Origin: Methylacidiphilum kamchatkense Kam1
GTDB lineage: Bacteria; Verrucomicrobiota; Verrucomicrobiia; Methylacidiphilales; Methylacidiphilaceae
Length of the DNA: 64,000 bases
Direction of reading: 5' to 3'
NCBI RefSeq assembly: GCF_007475525.1
Contig: NZ_CP037899.1
Coordinates: 434,001 to 498,000, forward strand
A model generated the notes under the pieces. It saw nothing but the letters and a program-made list of their open reading frames with translations. It had not been told where the DNA came from and searched no databases. Shown in pieces: positions 55,680 through 64,000 of this stretch. The position numbers and the translations under genes are program-made. Position 1 is the first letter of the stretch; each line of letters starts with the position of its first letter.

Positions 55680-57200
55680 ATGTTAACTGAGACTTTTTCT
55701 GAAAAATCACAATCGACTTTATATACCCTTTTACCAAAGGTTCAGAATTTTTTGAAGATGCCCAAAAAGCTTTTTATTGGGGGTAAATGGGTGGATGCGG
55801 TTTCGGGCAAAACCTTTCCGACATACGATCCGGCAACCGGAGAAATCTTGGCACAAGTGGCCGAAGCTGATAAGGAAGATGTGGACAAGGCAGTGAAGGC
55901 TGCTAGAGAGGCTTTTGAAAAGGGACCGTGGGCTAAGATGACTCCTTCGGACCGAGGCAAATTGATATGGAAGCTAGCAGATTTGATCGAGGAAAATCTT
56001 GAAGAATTAGCCCAAATTGAGTCACTTGACAACGGAAAACCGATGGCTGTTGCCAAAGCTGCAGATCTCCCATTATCTATAGATCTATTCCGATATATGG
56101 CTGGATGGGCTACAAAGATAGAAGGTAACACCATACCCTTTTCGTTGGCAAAGCCCGAAACATTTGTTTCTTATACAGTAAGAGAGCCTATTGGGGTAGT
56201 TGGCCAGATTATTCCATGGAACTTTCCCTTATTAATGGCTGCCTGGAAATTGGGACCAGCACTTGCAACTGGATGTACAATCGTCCTTAAACCAGCTGAA
56301 CAGACTCCTTTATCTGCTTTGTGGTTAGGAGAACTGATTCAACAGGCAGGTTTCCCTGATGGTGTCGTCAATATTTTGCCTGGGTATGGAGAAACGGCTG
56401 GAGCGGCTATAGCTAGTCATATGGATATCGACAAAGTTGCTTTTACTGGTTCAACAGAAGTAGGTAAAATCATTGTGAAGGCAGCCGCTTCAAATTTAAA
56501 AAAGGTGAGCTTGGAGCTAGGTGGGAAATCCCCCAATATTGTTTTTTCTGATGCGGATTTATCTACCGCTATCCCTGGAGCAGCATTCTCTATCTTTTTC
56601 AACCATGGTCAGTGCTGTTGCGCGGGAAGTAGACTTTATATAGAGAAAAAAGTGTTTGACAAGGTAGTTGAAGGAGTGAGCGAGGAGGCTAAGAAAATCC
56701 GACTAGGTCCTGGATTGGACCCAACAACTCAGATGGGGCCGCTTGTCTCGCAAGAGCAATTTGATAGAGTTTCCTCTTATATTAGATCCGGGATTAGTGA
56801 AGGAGGGAAAGTGGTCACTGGAGGTAATCGATATGGGGAGCGGGGATATTTTATTCAACCGACGATATTTAGTGGCGTTCATTCTAATATGAAAATTGTT
56901 AACGAGGAGATATTCGGACCTGTGGTCTGTGCTATGCCCTTTGAAGGTGTCGATGAAATAGCGCCAGTCGCTAATCAGACAATTTATGGCTTGGCTGCTG
57001 GCATATGGACAAAAGATATTTCAAAAGCCCATCGGCTTGCCTCCAAACTGAAGGCAGGTACGGTGTGGATCAACTGTTATAATGTGTTTGATGCCGCATT
57101 GCCTTTTGGTGGGTATAAACAATCTGGATGGGGAAGAGAGATGGGTCATGCGGTGCTTGAAAATTATTTAGAGACGAAGTCAGTTTGTATTCAGATTTGA
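55680..57200 (+). CDS. NAD(P)-dependent aldehyde dehydrogenase
   Basis: The start at ATG 55680 is chosen because AAGGAGG lies five bases upstream; an earlier ATG at 55593 has no such site. The 506-residue enzyme has [22 protein letters not shown], the NAD motif FTGSTEVGK, the general base Glu in [11 protein letters not shown] and the catalytic Cys in [13 protein letters not shown]. It oxidises an aldehyde to the acid; in a methylotroph this could be formaldehyde- or acetaldehyde-related, which is inference. Confidence 0.93.
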   Translation: MLTETFSEKSQSTLYTLLPKVQNFLKMPKKLFIGGKWVDAVSGKTFPTYDPATGEILAQVAEADKEDVDKAVKAAREAFEKGPWAKMTPSDRGKLIWKLADLIEENLEELAQIESLDNGKPMAVAKAADLPLSIDLFRYMAGWATKIEGNTIPFSLAKPETFVSYTVREPIGVVGQIIPWNFPLLMAAWKLGPALATGCTIVLKPAEQTPLSALWLGELIQQAGFPDGVVNILPGYGETAGAAIASHMDIDKVAFTGSTEVGKIIVKAAASNLKKVSLELGGKSPNIVFSDADLSTAIPGAAFSIFFNHGQCCCAGSRLYIEKKVFDKVVEGVSEEAKKIRLGPGLDPTTQMGPLVSQEQFDRVSSYIRSGISEGGKVVTGGNRYGERGYFIQPTIFSGVHSNMKIVNEEIFGPVVCAMPFEGVDEIAPVANQTIYGLAAGIWTKDISKAHRLASKLKAGTVWINCYNVFDAALPFGGYKQSGWGREMGHAVLENYLETKSVCIQI

Positions 57201-57214
57201 ATCTACCCATTGCA

Positions 57215-57248
57215 CATGCGGAATGGGAATATTTGCCCATTCCGCATG
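57215..57248 (+). terminator. Strong hairpin between aldehyde dehydrogenase and rpe
   Basis: Arms CATGCGGAATGGG and CCCATTCCGCATG pair over 13 bases with an 8-base loop. It lies between two convergent genes and can end both transcripts, though neither side has a clean U-tract. Confidence 0.6.
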
Positions 57249-57287
57249 AGAAAAACTTTTTAAAAAGATACAGTAGTTTTTTTAATA

Positions 57288-57965
57288 TCATCCGCCGGCG
57301 GAAGCTTCGTCAATGCCTTTGAGAATCTCAGAGAGGGTTTGGACTGAAAGCTCTTCGGTAAAAAAAGAGCTTTCTAAGATAAGTGTATTGGCTCCTGCAA
57401 TCACGGTTGAAGGAATAGTTTGAGCGGATAATCCGCCTTCAACTTGTATTTCAAAATTGAGATTGTTCTTTTCACGAAATTCCTTGGCTTTTCTTATTTT
57501 AGAAAGCTTCTCTGGCTGAAAGGGGTGTATTTTAGGAGGAAAATTACTTATAAGAAAGAGAATGGTTTGGAGCTGAGGGAGATACTTGATGCTCTTTTCA
57601 AAAAGAGTCAGTGGATTGAGTGCTAGACCACAACGACAACCAAGACCTCGAATTAAATTAATCGTTTTTTGTATATCATGATGAGACTCTAGGTGGACAA
57701 TAAGGAGATCAGCACCAGCTTCAATAAAATCTCTTGCAAAACGATCCGGTTGTTGAATAAGGAGATGAACTTCTATTGGTAAATCTGTCATTGACCGCAA
57801 AGCAGCAATAAAATCTGGACCAATGGAAAGATTAGGGACAAAATGACCATCCATTACATCCACATGAATCGAATCACATCTCATGATTTCGGCTTTTTGT
57901 ATCTCTTTGGGTAGTTGGAAAGGATTTATTCCGATATTGATTGAGAGACGAATTGGTTGCAGCAT
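57288..57965 (-). CDS. rpe: Ribulose-phosphate 3-epimerase
   Basis: The 225-residue TIM-barrel enzyme interconverts ribulose and xylulose 5-phosphate. It shows IHVDVMDGHFVPNLSIGPDF, LPIEVHLLIQQPDRF, LIVHLESHHDI and the phosphate site VEGGLSAQTIP. Its role fits the pentose-phosphate and Calvin cycles. It follows gloA on the minus strand by 21 bases. Confidence 0.94.
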   Translation of the reverse strand: MLQPIRLSINIGINPFQLPKEIQKAEIMRCDSIHVDVMDGHFVPNLSIGPDFIAALRSMTDLPIEVHLLIQQPDRFARDFIEAGADLLIVHLESHHDIQKTINLIRGLGCRCGLALNPLTLFEKSIKYLPQLQTILFLISNFPPKIHPFQPEKLSKIRKAKEFREKNNLNFEIQVEGGLSAQTIPSTVIAGANTLILESSFFTEELSVQTLSEILKGIDEASAGG

Positions 57966-57986
57966 AATTTTTTTACTTGGGTTTTG

Positions 57987-58370
57987 TTATTGGTTTCGTT
58001 CAATCAGCTCTATTTCATAACCATCTGGATGGTCAATAAACGCAAATTTTGTACCATTGGAGGTAACCGTTGGACCATCGGAAAACTGGTATCCTAATTT
58101 GGAACAATGTTCCCTAAATTGTTCTAGATTTTCAACCTCAAATGCTAGATGCATCAAATCTGGGGGGACATGGACTTTCCCACTTTCAGGATAATAGCAA
58201 AGTTCGATCTCTTCTTCACTTCCAGGAAGTTTTAAAAAGGCTAAAATAGATCCTCTAGGAGATTGCGTCTTTCTGACTACTTCCATTCCCAGTACATTAG
58301 TAAAAAACTTAATAGACTCTTCGATATTGTTCACTCTCAAGCGAGTATGGAGAAGTTTAGATGCTTTCAT
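57987..58370 (-). CDS. gloA: Lactoylglutathione lyase (glyoxalase I)
   Basis: The 127-residue metal-dependent glyoxalase has LLHTRLRVNNIEESIKFFTNVLGM, a glutamate metal ligand in EIELCYYPESG, HLAFEVENLEQF and the C-terminal GYEIELIERNQ. It detoxifies methylglyoxal. It probably shares a transcript with rpe. Confidence 0.93.
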   Translation of the reverse strand: MKASKLLHTRLRVNNIEESIKFFTNVLGMEVVRKTQSPRGSILAFLKLPGSEEEIELCYYPESGKVHVPPDLMHLAFEVENLEQFREHCSKLGYQFSDGPTVTSNGTKFAFIDHPDGYEIELIERNQ

Positions 58371-58665
58371 AACTATTGGGCCAAAGAACTACAATGTTTT
58401 CAATTGTAGTTAAAGAGAGGTACAATATTTACCCACTCAATAGTTTGAAGAGACAACTTAAAGTCTCTCTCTAATCAATCCAAATTCAGCTGTGATTGTT
58501 TCCTTTGCTAGCTGGATTTTATAATTGAAACAATACAGCCTTTTTTTTAATAAATATTCTCTATTTTTCTAAGAGATAAAGACAAAAAATTTTGGGAAAA
58601 AGATTTTTTTTGTCTTAAATTTTTTAAAACAATCCATTAAAAGAAGTTTTCCTATAGATTTAAAT
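58371..58665. other. AT-rich gap with a small inverted repeat
   Basis: No gene is seen. A perfect inverted repeat ACTACAAT/ATTGTAGT at 58388-58410, with a seven-base loop, lies just upstream of gloA. It could be an operator or a weak stem; the sequence beyond it is strongly AT-rich. Confidence 0.35.
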
Positions 58666-59730
58666 TTAAGTATATAGGATATCATCCTTGCTTTTAATTT
58701 CTTTGCAGAAACAAGAAACCCAAAAAGCAGCCATTTCCAAATCCTTTAAATGAAAAGCTTCTATTGGGCTATGCATATATCTATTTGGAATTCCGATAAC
58801 ACAGCTAGGAATGCCTCCTTTTTGAATAAATAAAGCGTCCGCATCCGTTCCTGAGCGTCTTGGATCAATGCTATGCTGATGAGCTATCCCTAATTGATGG
58901 GCCAGTTTATCTAAAGTCTTAACTACTCCTGGATGATTGATGCTTCCATGGCTTAATATGGGACCTTTTCCGAGTCGAATATCTCCGAATTTCTTTTTGT
59001 CGACAATCGGAATATCAGTGGCATGTCCGACATCGAAGACAATGGCAATATCGGGATGGACTGAATAACCGATCATACTTGCCCCATAGAGTCCATTTTC
59101 TTCTTGAATTGTCGAAGCTGCTATAATACAAGGGCCAGAGACGCTTTCTTCGGAACAGATCCTCAAGACTTCTGCGGCAGCAAAAGCCCCGACTTTGTCG
59201 TCACATCCTCTAGCTATCCAAATATCGTTGAGGATAGGGAAAAAACTGCTATCGTAAAGGGCCCAATCTCCAATCTGTACATGCTGCAGCGCTTCTTCTT
59301 TGCTGGATGCTCCAATATCAATAAAAAGTTCACTCCATTTGGGAGGTTTTTCTTGCGTTTCTTTTTCTTGCAAATGAATGGCAAGCGTTCCAATTACCCC
59401 AGGAATAAGGTTGCCCTCATGGTAGATGTTGACTTTCCTACCTTTGGCGAGTTTTGGATCTGGCCCTCCAACTGGAGAAAAGTAGAGAAACCCAGAGTCA
59501 TCGATATATTGGATCTGAAAGGCAATTTCATCAATGTGTCCATTCACTAAAATCTTGGGGTTGCCTTCTGGATTTAAATAGGCCACAGCATTCCCATAGG
59601 CATCTTTATCTAGTCGATGGGCAAAACCCTTTACATAGTCAATCCATATTTGTTGAGCCGGGCTTTCCCAACCGGATGGACTGGGACTTTTTAAAAGGGC
59701 ACAGAGAAAATCAAAGGATTCTTTTTTCAT
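58666..59730 (-). CDS. M42 family metallopeptidase
   Basis: The 354-residue aminopeptidase has the co-catalytic zinc ligands of the family: NGHIDEIAFQIQ, RGCDDKVGAFAA, the catalytic glutamates in STIQEENGLYGA, FDVGHATDIP and PRRSGTDADALFIQKG. Family members trim peptides as dodecameric tetrahedral particles. It is cytoplasmic. No operon partners are close except dedA on the same strand, 49 bases away. Confidence 0.9.
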   Translation of the reverse strand: MKKESFDFLCALLKSPSPSGWESPAQQIWIDYVKGFAHRLDKDAYGNAVAYLNPEGNPKILVNGHIDEIAFQIQYIDDSGFLYFSPVGGPDPKLAKGRKVNIYHEGNLIPGVIGTLAIHLQEKETQEKPPKWSELFIDIGASSKEEALQHVQIGDWALYDSSFFPILNDIWIARGCDDKVGAFAAAEVLRICSEESVSGPCIIAASTIQEENGLYGASMIGYSVHPDIAIVFDVGHATDIPIVDKKKFGDIRLGKGPILSHGSINHPGVVKTLDKLAHQLGIAHQHSIDPRRSGTDADALFIQKGGIPSCVIGIPNRYMHSPIEAFHLKDLEMAAFWVSCFCKEIKSKDDILYT

Positions 59731-59779
59731 AAGCTTTTCTTTGGTTATAAAGTTGAAAGACTGCTTGCTCTTTTCTTTG

Positions 59780-60502
59780 TCATTCCGTTTTCATATGATC
59801 AGCTTTTCTTTTCTTACTGAAATTTTCAACTGCCAGATTGGTTTTGGTATAAAGCTTCGATTTTATCCACTCGATGACTAAGGGGAAAAGGGAAAAAAAG
59901 ATAATGAGGTAGATAAAGGTTTTAAAATGATTTTTTATGAGAGGTTGATTGCCTAGGAAATAACCGGTTCCAAGGAAAAGCCCAATCCAGCAGAGACCAC
60001 CAAAAACATTAAAAAAAAGAAAGCGGCTGTAAGCCATAGATCCTATTCCAGCAATAAATGGAGTAAAAGTTCGAACGATAGGGATGAACCGAGACAAAAA
60101 AATCGCTTTGGATCCATATTGATTGAAAAAATCTTCGGTTTTTTGAATGTGTTCCTTTTTTATAAAAAAGGATGCTGAGGAAGCATAAAAAAATTTTCCA
60201 AATTTGTTTCCAAAAAGATAATTAAGACTGTCTCCCCCAATAGCTGCTAGTGTCAACAAAAAAAACAAAGTGTAGAGATTGAGCCAGCCTTTGGCAGCAA
60301 AAATTCCAAGAGTAAAAACTAAGGAGTCTCCTGGTAAAAAGGGAGTTAACACTAAGCCCGTTTCACAAAAAATAAGGAGAAAGAGCAAGGGATAGATCCA
60401 GTCTTTATGGGTTAAAACTATTACTTGTAAATAATGATCCCAATGGAAAAGAAAATCCAATAGCACAGTCATTAAAAAGAATGGGAATAAGTTTTCCTCC
60501 AC
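59780..60502 (-). CDS. DedA family membrane protein
   Basis: The 240-residue inner-membrane protein has the DedA motifs CETGLVLTPFLPGDSLVF and FLSRFIPIVRTFTPFIAG with the conserved arginines and several membrane helices. Members flip undecaprenyl phosphate or phospholipids. The start is GTG at 60502. Confidence 0.88.
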   Translation of the reverse strand: MEENLFPFFLMTVLLDFLFHWDHYLQVIVLTHKDWIYPLLFLLIFCETGLVLTPFLPGDSLVFTLGIFAAKGWLNLYTLFFLLTLAAIGGDSLNYLFGNKFGKFFYASSASFFIKKEHIQKTEDFFNQYGSKAIFLSRFIPIVRTFTPFIAGIGSMAYSRFLFFNVFGGLCWIGLFLGTGYFLGNQPLIKNHFKTFIYLIIFFSLFPLVIEWIKSKLYTKTNLAVENFSKKRKADHMKTE

Positions 60503-60642
60503 TTAAGAATTTTATCAAGCATAATCTATAAAATATTTTAATTAATCCTTCATTGTGAATGGCTTGACAAAAAATTAAAAATCAATAATGATTATATAGG
60601 ATCGTTCTCCAAATTAAAAATAAATTTAAAAAAGGAGGTGCT

Positions 60643-61131
60643 ATGGCTGATCTACTCACCAAAAGAAGTTTGTTTCAACCTTCGATTTGGGATCCGTTTA
60701 AAGAATTAGAAGAAATGAGACGGAAGATGGCCTCTCTTTTTGAACGACCTCTTGAATTACTATCTTCAGAAGAAATCGAACCGTTTGAATTGAGCGAATG
60801 GCGTCCTTATACAGATATTACGGAAGATGATAAGGAGTTCTTGGTAAAAATGGACCTGCCAGGGGTCAAAAAAGAAGAAGTTAAGGTATCGATTCAAAAC
60901 AATATTTTAACTGTATCGGGAGAAAGAAAGATAGAAAGAGAAGAAAAGGATAAAAAGAAAAGATACATTAGAGTAGAAAGGGCTTATGGAGCTTTTAGTA
61001 GGAGTTTCGAGTTGCCTGAGGGTGTTGAAGAAGACAAAATATCTGCGGAGTTCAAAGATGGGGTGCTTTATCTCCATATGCCCAAAGGTGAGAAAGCACA
61101 GCCCAAGACTGTTGAAGTGAAGGTGAGTTAA
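60643..61131 (+). CDS. Small heat shock protein (Hsp20)
   Basis: The 162-residue protein has an alpha-crystallin domain from EWRPYTDITEDDKEFLVKMD to GVLYLHMPKGEKAQ, including the conserved ADGVL-like FKDGVLYL. It protects unfolded proteins. AAAGGAGG lies before the ATG. TTGACA at about 60565, 22-23 bases upstream of an AT-rich TATATA stretch, may be part of its promoter, but the spacing is not canonical. A strong terminator follows. Confidence 0.93.
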   Translation: MADLLTKRSLFQPSIWDPFKELEEMRRKMASLFERPLELLSSEEIEPFELSEWRPYTDITEDDKEFLVKMDLPGVKKEEVKVSIQNNILTVSGERKIEREEKDKKKRYIRVERAYGAFSRSFELPEGVEEDKISAEFKDGVLYLHMPKGEKAQPKTVEVKVS

Positions 61132-61152
61132 AAAGTTTGTTTGGTATTCTAG

Positions 61153-61186
61153 AAACCGGCAAAATAATGTTTGCCGGTTTTTTTTT
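61153..61186 (+). terminator. Rho-independent terminator of hsp20
   Basis: Arms AAACCGGCAAA and TTTGCCGGTTT form an 11-bp stem with a six-base loop and are followed directly by a run of T. It lies 22 bases after the Hsp20 stop. Confidence 0.9.
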
Positions 61187-61329
61187 ATGTATTTCTTTTG
61201 GTGGTTTTTCGATTCTTTCTAGTTTAGGAGGAGTATAGAGAAAAGGACAAATAATTTTAGAAAACCATTGACAGCTTCTATTCAATGATGCTAGCAAAAA
61301 ATTCAGAGCCATTAATTGTTTAACGTTGG

Positions 61330-62319
61330 ATGCCAATGACACACTTACGCTGGAAGGCTTTATGCCTTCAAACTAACTTGTGGATTCTGCTAGTGGGATT
61401 AGTAATTTGGGCTTCGCCTCTGAAAGCGGAAAGCGGAGATGAATATACGGAAGAAAAACCAGATTTGACCGCTGGCCCTACAAACTATCCTAATAATCAA
61501 TCTATCGAGGGGGATAGTTCCATTGCTGCAACTGATCCAATCAGCGAAAATACCCTCCCGAAAGAGAAAAATAATTTGGAAAAAAATCTGAAAGATCAAA
61601 AGGCCATTCAACAACAAGCCCCTTTTTCTTTGAAGACTGGCTTATATGCTGGAGTTTTTGGAGGTGGAGCTTTTTCTGCGCCAGGAAATTATGGATATTC
61701 ATTGTATCCCTCTCCTGTTGGCCTGGCTACCTTTAATCCACGTGGAGGAATAGTCAATGGGGTTGGAGGGATTGAGGTCGGTTATGAATTTCCTAAGGAA
61801 GCTATGGGAACGAGTGGTAGTTTCTATTGGAGCCCATCTGTTCAGTTTGACGGCTATTATATGGGTGTGACTGCTGCGGCTTCCCAGTTGAACACAGTGG
61901 CTGGCAATATTGCCTTCAAAGACAATTTTAACTCTGGACTATTTTTTATCGATGGCATTCTCAAAGTCTATACGCCGATTCTCATTATCAATTTTGGAGT
62001 AGGCATTGGGGGAGCTTATATGTGGGAGTCCTCTATTGCAGGGATAGGATCCAGAGGGAGTTTTGCAGGGAAAAATCTTTTTGGAAGAGGCATAGACACT
62101 TCATCAGGGGCCGCGGCAGTCCAGGGTATTGCTGGGGTTGAAAGATGGATTACTGATAGGTTGAGTTTTATTGTGGAATATCGGTTCGTTTGGATAGGAG
62201 GGTCAAACTTTTCCTACGCTGGGAATCCTACTGTGTTCGGTTCTGGTACTTCGATCAATACACATTTTGATCAATTCGAAGCCAATTTGGTGCTTGGAGG
62301 CTTAAGATATAAATTTTAA
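61330..62319 (+). CDS. Outer-membrane beta-barrel protein
   Basis: The 329-residue protein has a signal peptide (LWILLVGLVIWASPLKAES), a polar linker of about 70 residues and a region of alternating hydrophobic strands rich in Gly and aromatic residues (GLYAGVFGGGAFSA, VGYEFPKE, FIVEYRFVWIGGSNFSY). It ends in Phe (GGLRYKF), the terminal signature of barrel proteins. Porin or OmpA-like adhesin function cannot be decided. It is six bases from the next gene. Confidence 0.8.
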   Translation: MPMTHLRWKALCLQTNLWILLVGLVIWASPLKAESGDEYTEEKPDLTAGPTNYPNNQSIEGDSSIAATDPISENTLPKEKNNLEKNLKDQKAIQQQAPFSLKTGLYAGVFGGGAFSAPGNYGYSLYPSPVGLATFNPRGGIVNGVGGIEVGYEFPKEAMGTSGSFYWSPSVQFDGYYMGVTAAASQLNTVAGNIAFKDNFNSGLFFIDGILKVYTPILIINFGVGIGGAYMWESSIAGIGSRGSFAGKNLFGRGIDTSSGAAAVQGIAGVERWITDRLSFIVEYRFVWIGGSNFSYAGNPTVFGSGTSINTHFDQFEANLVLGGLRYKF

Positions 62320-62325
62320 GTTTTT

Positions 62326-62646
62326 ATGAAAAAACTCTTTCTTCTCTTCGTCGCTGGACTACTCCTTCCACTCTGTTTAGTCGATAAACTTATTGCCTTG
62401 CCTTTGATGGGTAAGCATTTCGATGCGAAATATCCCACTTTCCCCTATGGTCCTACAGATCCTTATGGGTATTCCTATTGTGTGGTGGCAACCAATCTAT
62501 ATTACACTCCTCACAAGCCTTATGTTCGCGTATTTTTGCCTACCCCTGAAAAAAACACTTCAGTAAAGAACCTAAAACGATCTTCCAAAAACCTTTCTCG
62601 GCCTTCACCAAATAGAAATAAAACAATACCTAATACCACTCGATAA
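62326..62646 (+). CDS. Small exported protein of unknown function
   Basis: The 106-residue product has a signal peptide (LFLLFVAGLLLPLCLVDKL) and a mature part rich in Tyr and Pro (YPTFPYGPTDPYGYSYC) with a basic C-terminus. No family is recognised. Close spacing to the barrel protein suggests co-expression. Confidence 0.6.
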   Translation: MKKLFLLFVAGLLLPLCLVDKLIALPLMGKHFDAKYPTFPYGPTDPYGYSYCVVATNLYYTPHKPYVRVFLPTPEKNTSVKNLKRSSKNLSRPSPNRNKTIPNTTR

Positions 62647-62672
62647 CAAAAAGTAGAAAGGAAAGATGCAAA

Positions 62673-63295
62673 ATGGCTAAGATCCTTTATATTGAGGCTT
62701 CACCTCGAAAAGATAGATCTTTTTCTATAGCGACGGCAAAAGTATTTCTTGAGGCTTACAAGGCAAATCACTCAACAGACTCCATAACAACGTTGGATCT
62801 TTGGTCCAAATCCCTTCCTTCTTTTGATGGCTATATTCTTCAAAGCAAGTATGCCATTTTTCATGGCTTAGAGCATACCCCTGAACAAAAAAAGGCATGG
62901 AGTGAAGTCGAAGCAATTATTGCCCACTTTATTAGCTTCGACAAATATGTGTTTTCTTTTCCTATGTGGAATTTTGCTATTCCCTACAGACTTAAGCATT
63001 ATATAGATATTCTTGTGCAGCCCACTTATACTTTTTCTTATACTCCACAAGAGGGCTACAAAGGATTGGTAGTTGGGAAAAAGGCATGCTTGATATGTTC
63101 TAGAGGGGGAGTTATCCAGAAGGAACTGAATTTCAAAAATATGATTTTCAGCTTCCTTATATGAAATTAATCCTGGGATTTATTGGAATTACAGATGTTC
63201 ATCAAATAATTATTGATGGAACTCTTTTTGAAAAGAGAGAAGTGCTTTTGGACAAGGCAATGATTGAGGCAAGGAATGCTGCTGCAACTTTTTAG
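62673..63295 (+). pseudogene. azoR: FMN-dependent NADH-azoreductase, frameshifted at a G5 run
   Basis: The frame from 62673 gives the flavodoxin-like start ILYIEASPRKDRSFS, VFSFPMWNFAIPYRLKHYID and LVVGKKACLICSRGG, then leaves the family after GAGGGGGAG near 63104-63108. One extra G restores YPEGTEFQKYDFQLPYMKLI and LGFIGITDVHQIIIDG, the C-terminal AzoR signature, to a stop at 63293-63295 (about 207 residues). AzoR reduces azo dyes and quinones with NADH. Confidence 0.87.
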
Positions 63296-63304
63296 GAGCA
63301 TTTT

Positions 63305-64000
63305 TTATTGATGCTCAAAAATGCTTACTTGCCATTTCGCAGCAGGAGGGGTATCCCTGGCTTCTTGGTTTTGCGGGTTAACCATTAAAGAAGCAGGAGG
63401 AAAATACAACCCATAAAGAGTTCTGTTCCACCAGAGTCCTTTCTCTTTTTTTCTGACCAAGAGCTATATTCATAGACATAGATAAGGGCTCGGACATATT
63501 TCGGAGGAGAAGTAGGGAAGGGATTGGCTTTGAAAAGTTTGATGACCTCTTTCTTGCCGTGAAGCAAGCAAGAGAGAAGTGAGGCAAACCAAGGATTTTC
63601 TTTTGGTGTACTTAAAGCGGCAAACCACATTTGCCAGTCTAATCTTGGATGGAATGGAGAGATAAATGCAGGAGCTTTATGAGGGTCGTCAGGTTTCCAA
63701 CAAAATGGGAATTCTTTCCATTCGATGCCGTCGGAGCTCCCTTCTATAATTATTTCCGGCCTTCTTGTTGTCATGATGGCAAAGGCTCCATAATTGTTTA
63801 TCGATCGTATAGCTGAAAGGGAGTTGAGAAGTTTTACAGTCCATTGTGGATAGGCAAAAGAAAAGGATTCTAAAAAAAGCAGAACACTGATCAAAAAAAC
63901 AGGAAGAATAAGAAAAAATGAGAATTTCTTCTGAAGTTTTGGACAAGGCATTGGAGGGGATTTGGGGAAGAAAGGGAGAATCTTTTTTAAAAAACTATCA
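63305..64000 (-). pseudogene. Lipase maturation factor family protein, C-terminal part, frameshifted at an A7 run
   Basis: The frame is open to the right edge, so the gene continues beyond the window. It shows a membrane helix (FFLILPVFLISVLLFLESFSF), YGAFAIMTTRRPEIIIEGSSDG and HPRLDWQMWFAAL, the lipase maturation factor core. The C-terminus is thrown off at GAAAAAAAG (A7 on the minus strand, near 63446). One extra A gives LWWNRTLYGLYFPPASL, matching the family's GAWW...YFPP end, and a stop at 63305-63307. Human LMF1 relatives fold lipases in the ER; the bacterial role is unknown. Confidence 0.85.

Noticed and set aside
63378..63587. Separate 69-residue frame at the lipase maturation factor end
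   Set aside because: It is another phase of the same gene and carries no family sequence.

Overview
This is an AT-rich chromosomal window from a free-living, Gram-negative diazotroph. Three things suggest a Methylacidiphilum-like member of the Verrucomicrobiota: a complete molybdenum nitrogenase cluster next to a mercury-resistance locus, an alternative complex III subunit fusion, and the mix of housekeeping genes. No rRNA or species marker is present, so this is inference from gene content, not proof.

Layout. 1-1806: sulfate assimilation (cysN fragment, cysD, cysH). 1823-31031: the nif region. nifV lies on the minus strand, divergent from nifH-D-K-E-N-X-DUF269. An island of pyrophosphatase, merR and merA (11.5-14.7 kb) interrupts the cluster. 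It resumes with nifB-ferredoxin-A-type carrier-helical protein-LRV protein-nifZ-nifS, nifQ-sulfurtransferase, nifA (minus strand), two A-type Fe-S carriers, nifT with three poorly understood accessory genes (a DegT-like protein, a 74-residue protein, a SIR2-like protein), and nifW-fixABCX. 31-45 kb: a degraded IS200-like transposase, a SYLF lipoprotein-type protein, ubiD, a sugar epimerase, an ActC-ActD fusion, a 5'-3' exonuclease, a fourth A-type carrier, an MFS transporter and ruvCAB. 45-64 kb: tRNA-Lys(CTT) and scattered housekeeping genes (deoC, rsmE, hldD, a ClpX-like ATPase, FIST protein, aldehyde dehydrogenase, rpe, gloA, M42 peptidase, DedA, Hsp20, azoR, lipase maturation factor).

Regulation is unusually legible. 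Seven sites match the sigma-54 -24/-12 pattern with exact GG-N10-GC spacing. They stand before nifV, nifH, nifB, nifQ, the hesB/erpA pair, nifT and nifW. Five of these seven transcription units (nifV and nifH sharing one site) have TGT-N10-ACA NifA-type upstream sites. The NifA encoded here carries the C-X11-C-X19-C-X4-C motif of directly oxygen/redox-responsive NifA proteins, and no nifL is seen. The picture is one NifA regulon covering structural, cofactor, Fe-S and electron-supply genes.

Seven genes (merR, nifQ, fixC, a UDP-sugar epimerase, a rhodanese-like lipoprotein, azoR, the lipase maturation factor) are each broken by what looks like a single missing base, six of them clearly inside a homopolymer. 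Each resumes a family-like sequence in the next frame. The simplest reading is homopolymer under-calling in the sequencing. fixC also carries an in-frame TGA at a tryptophan position, which under-calling does not explain.
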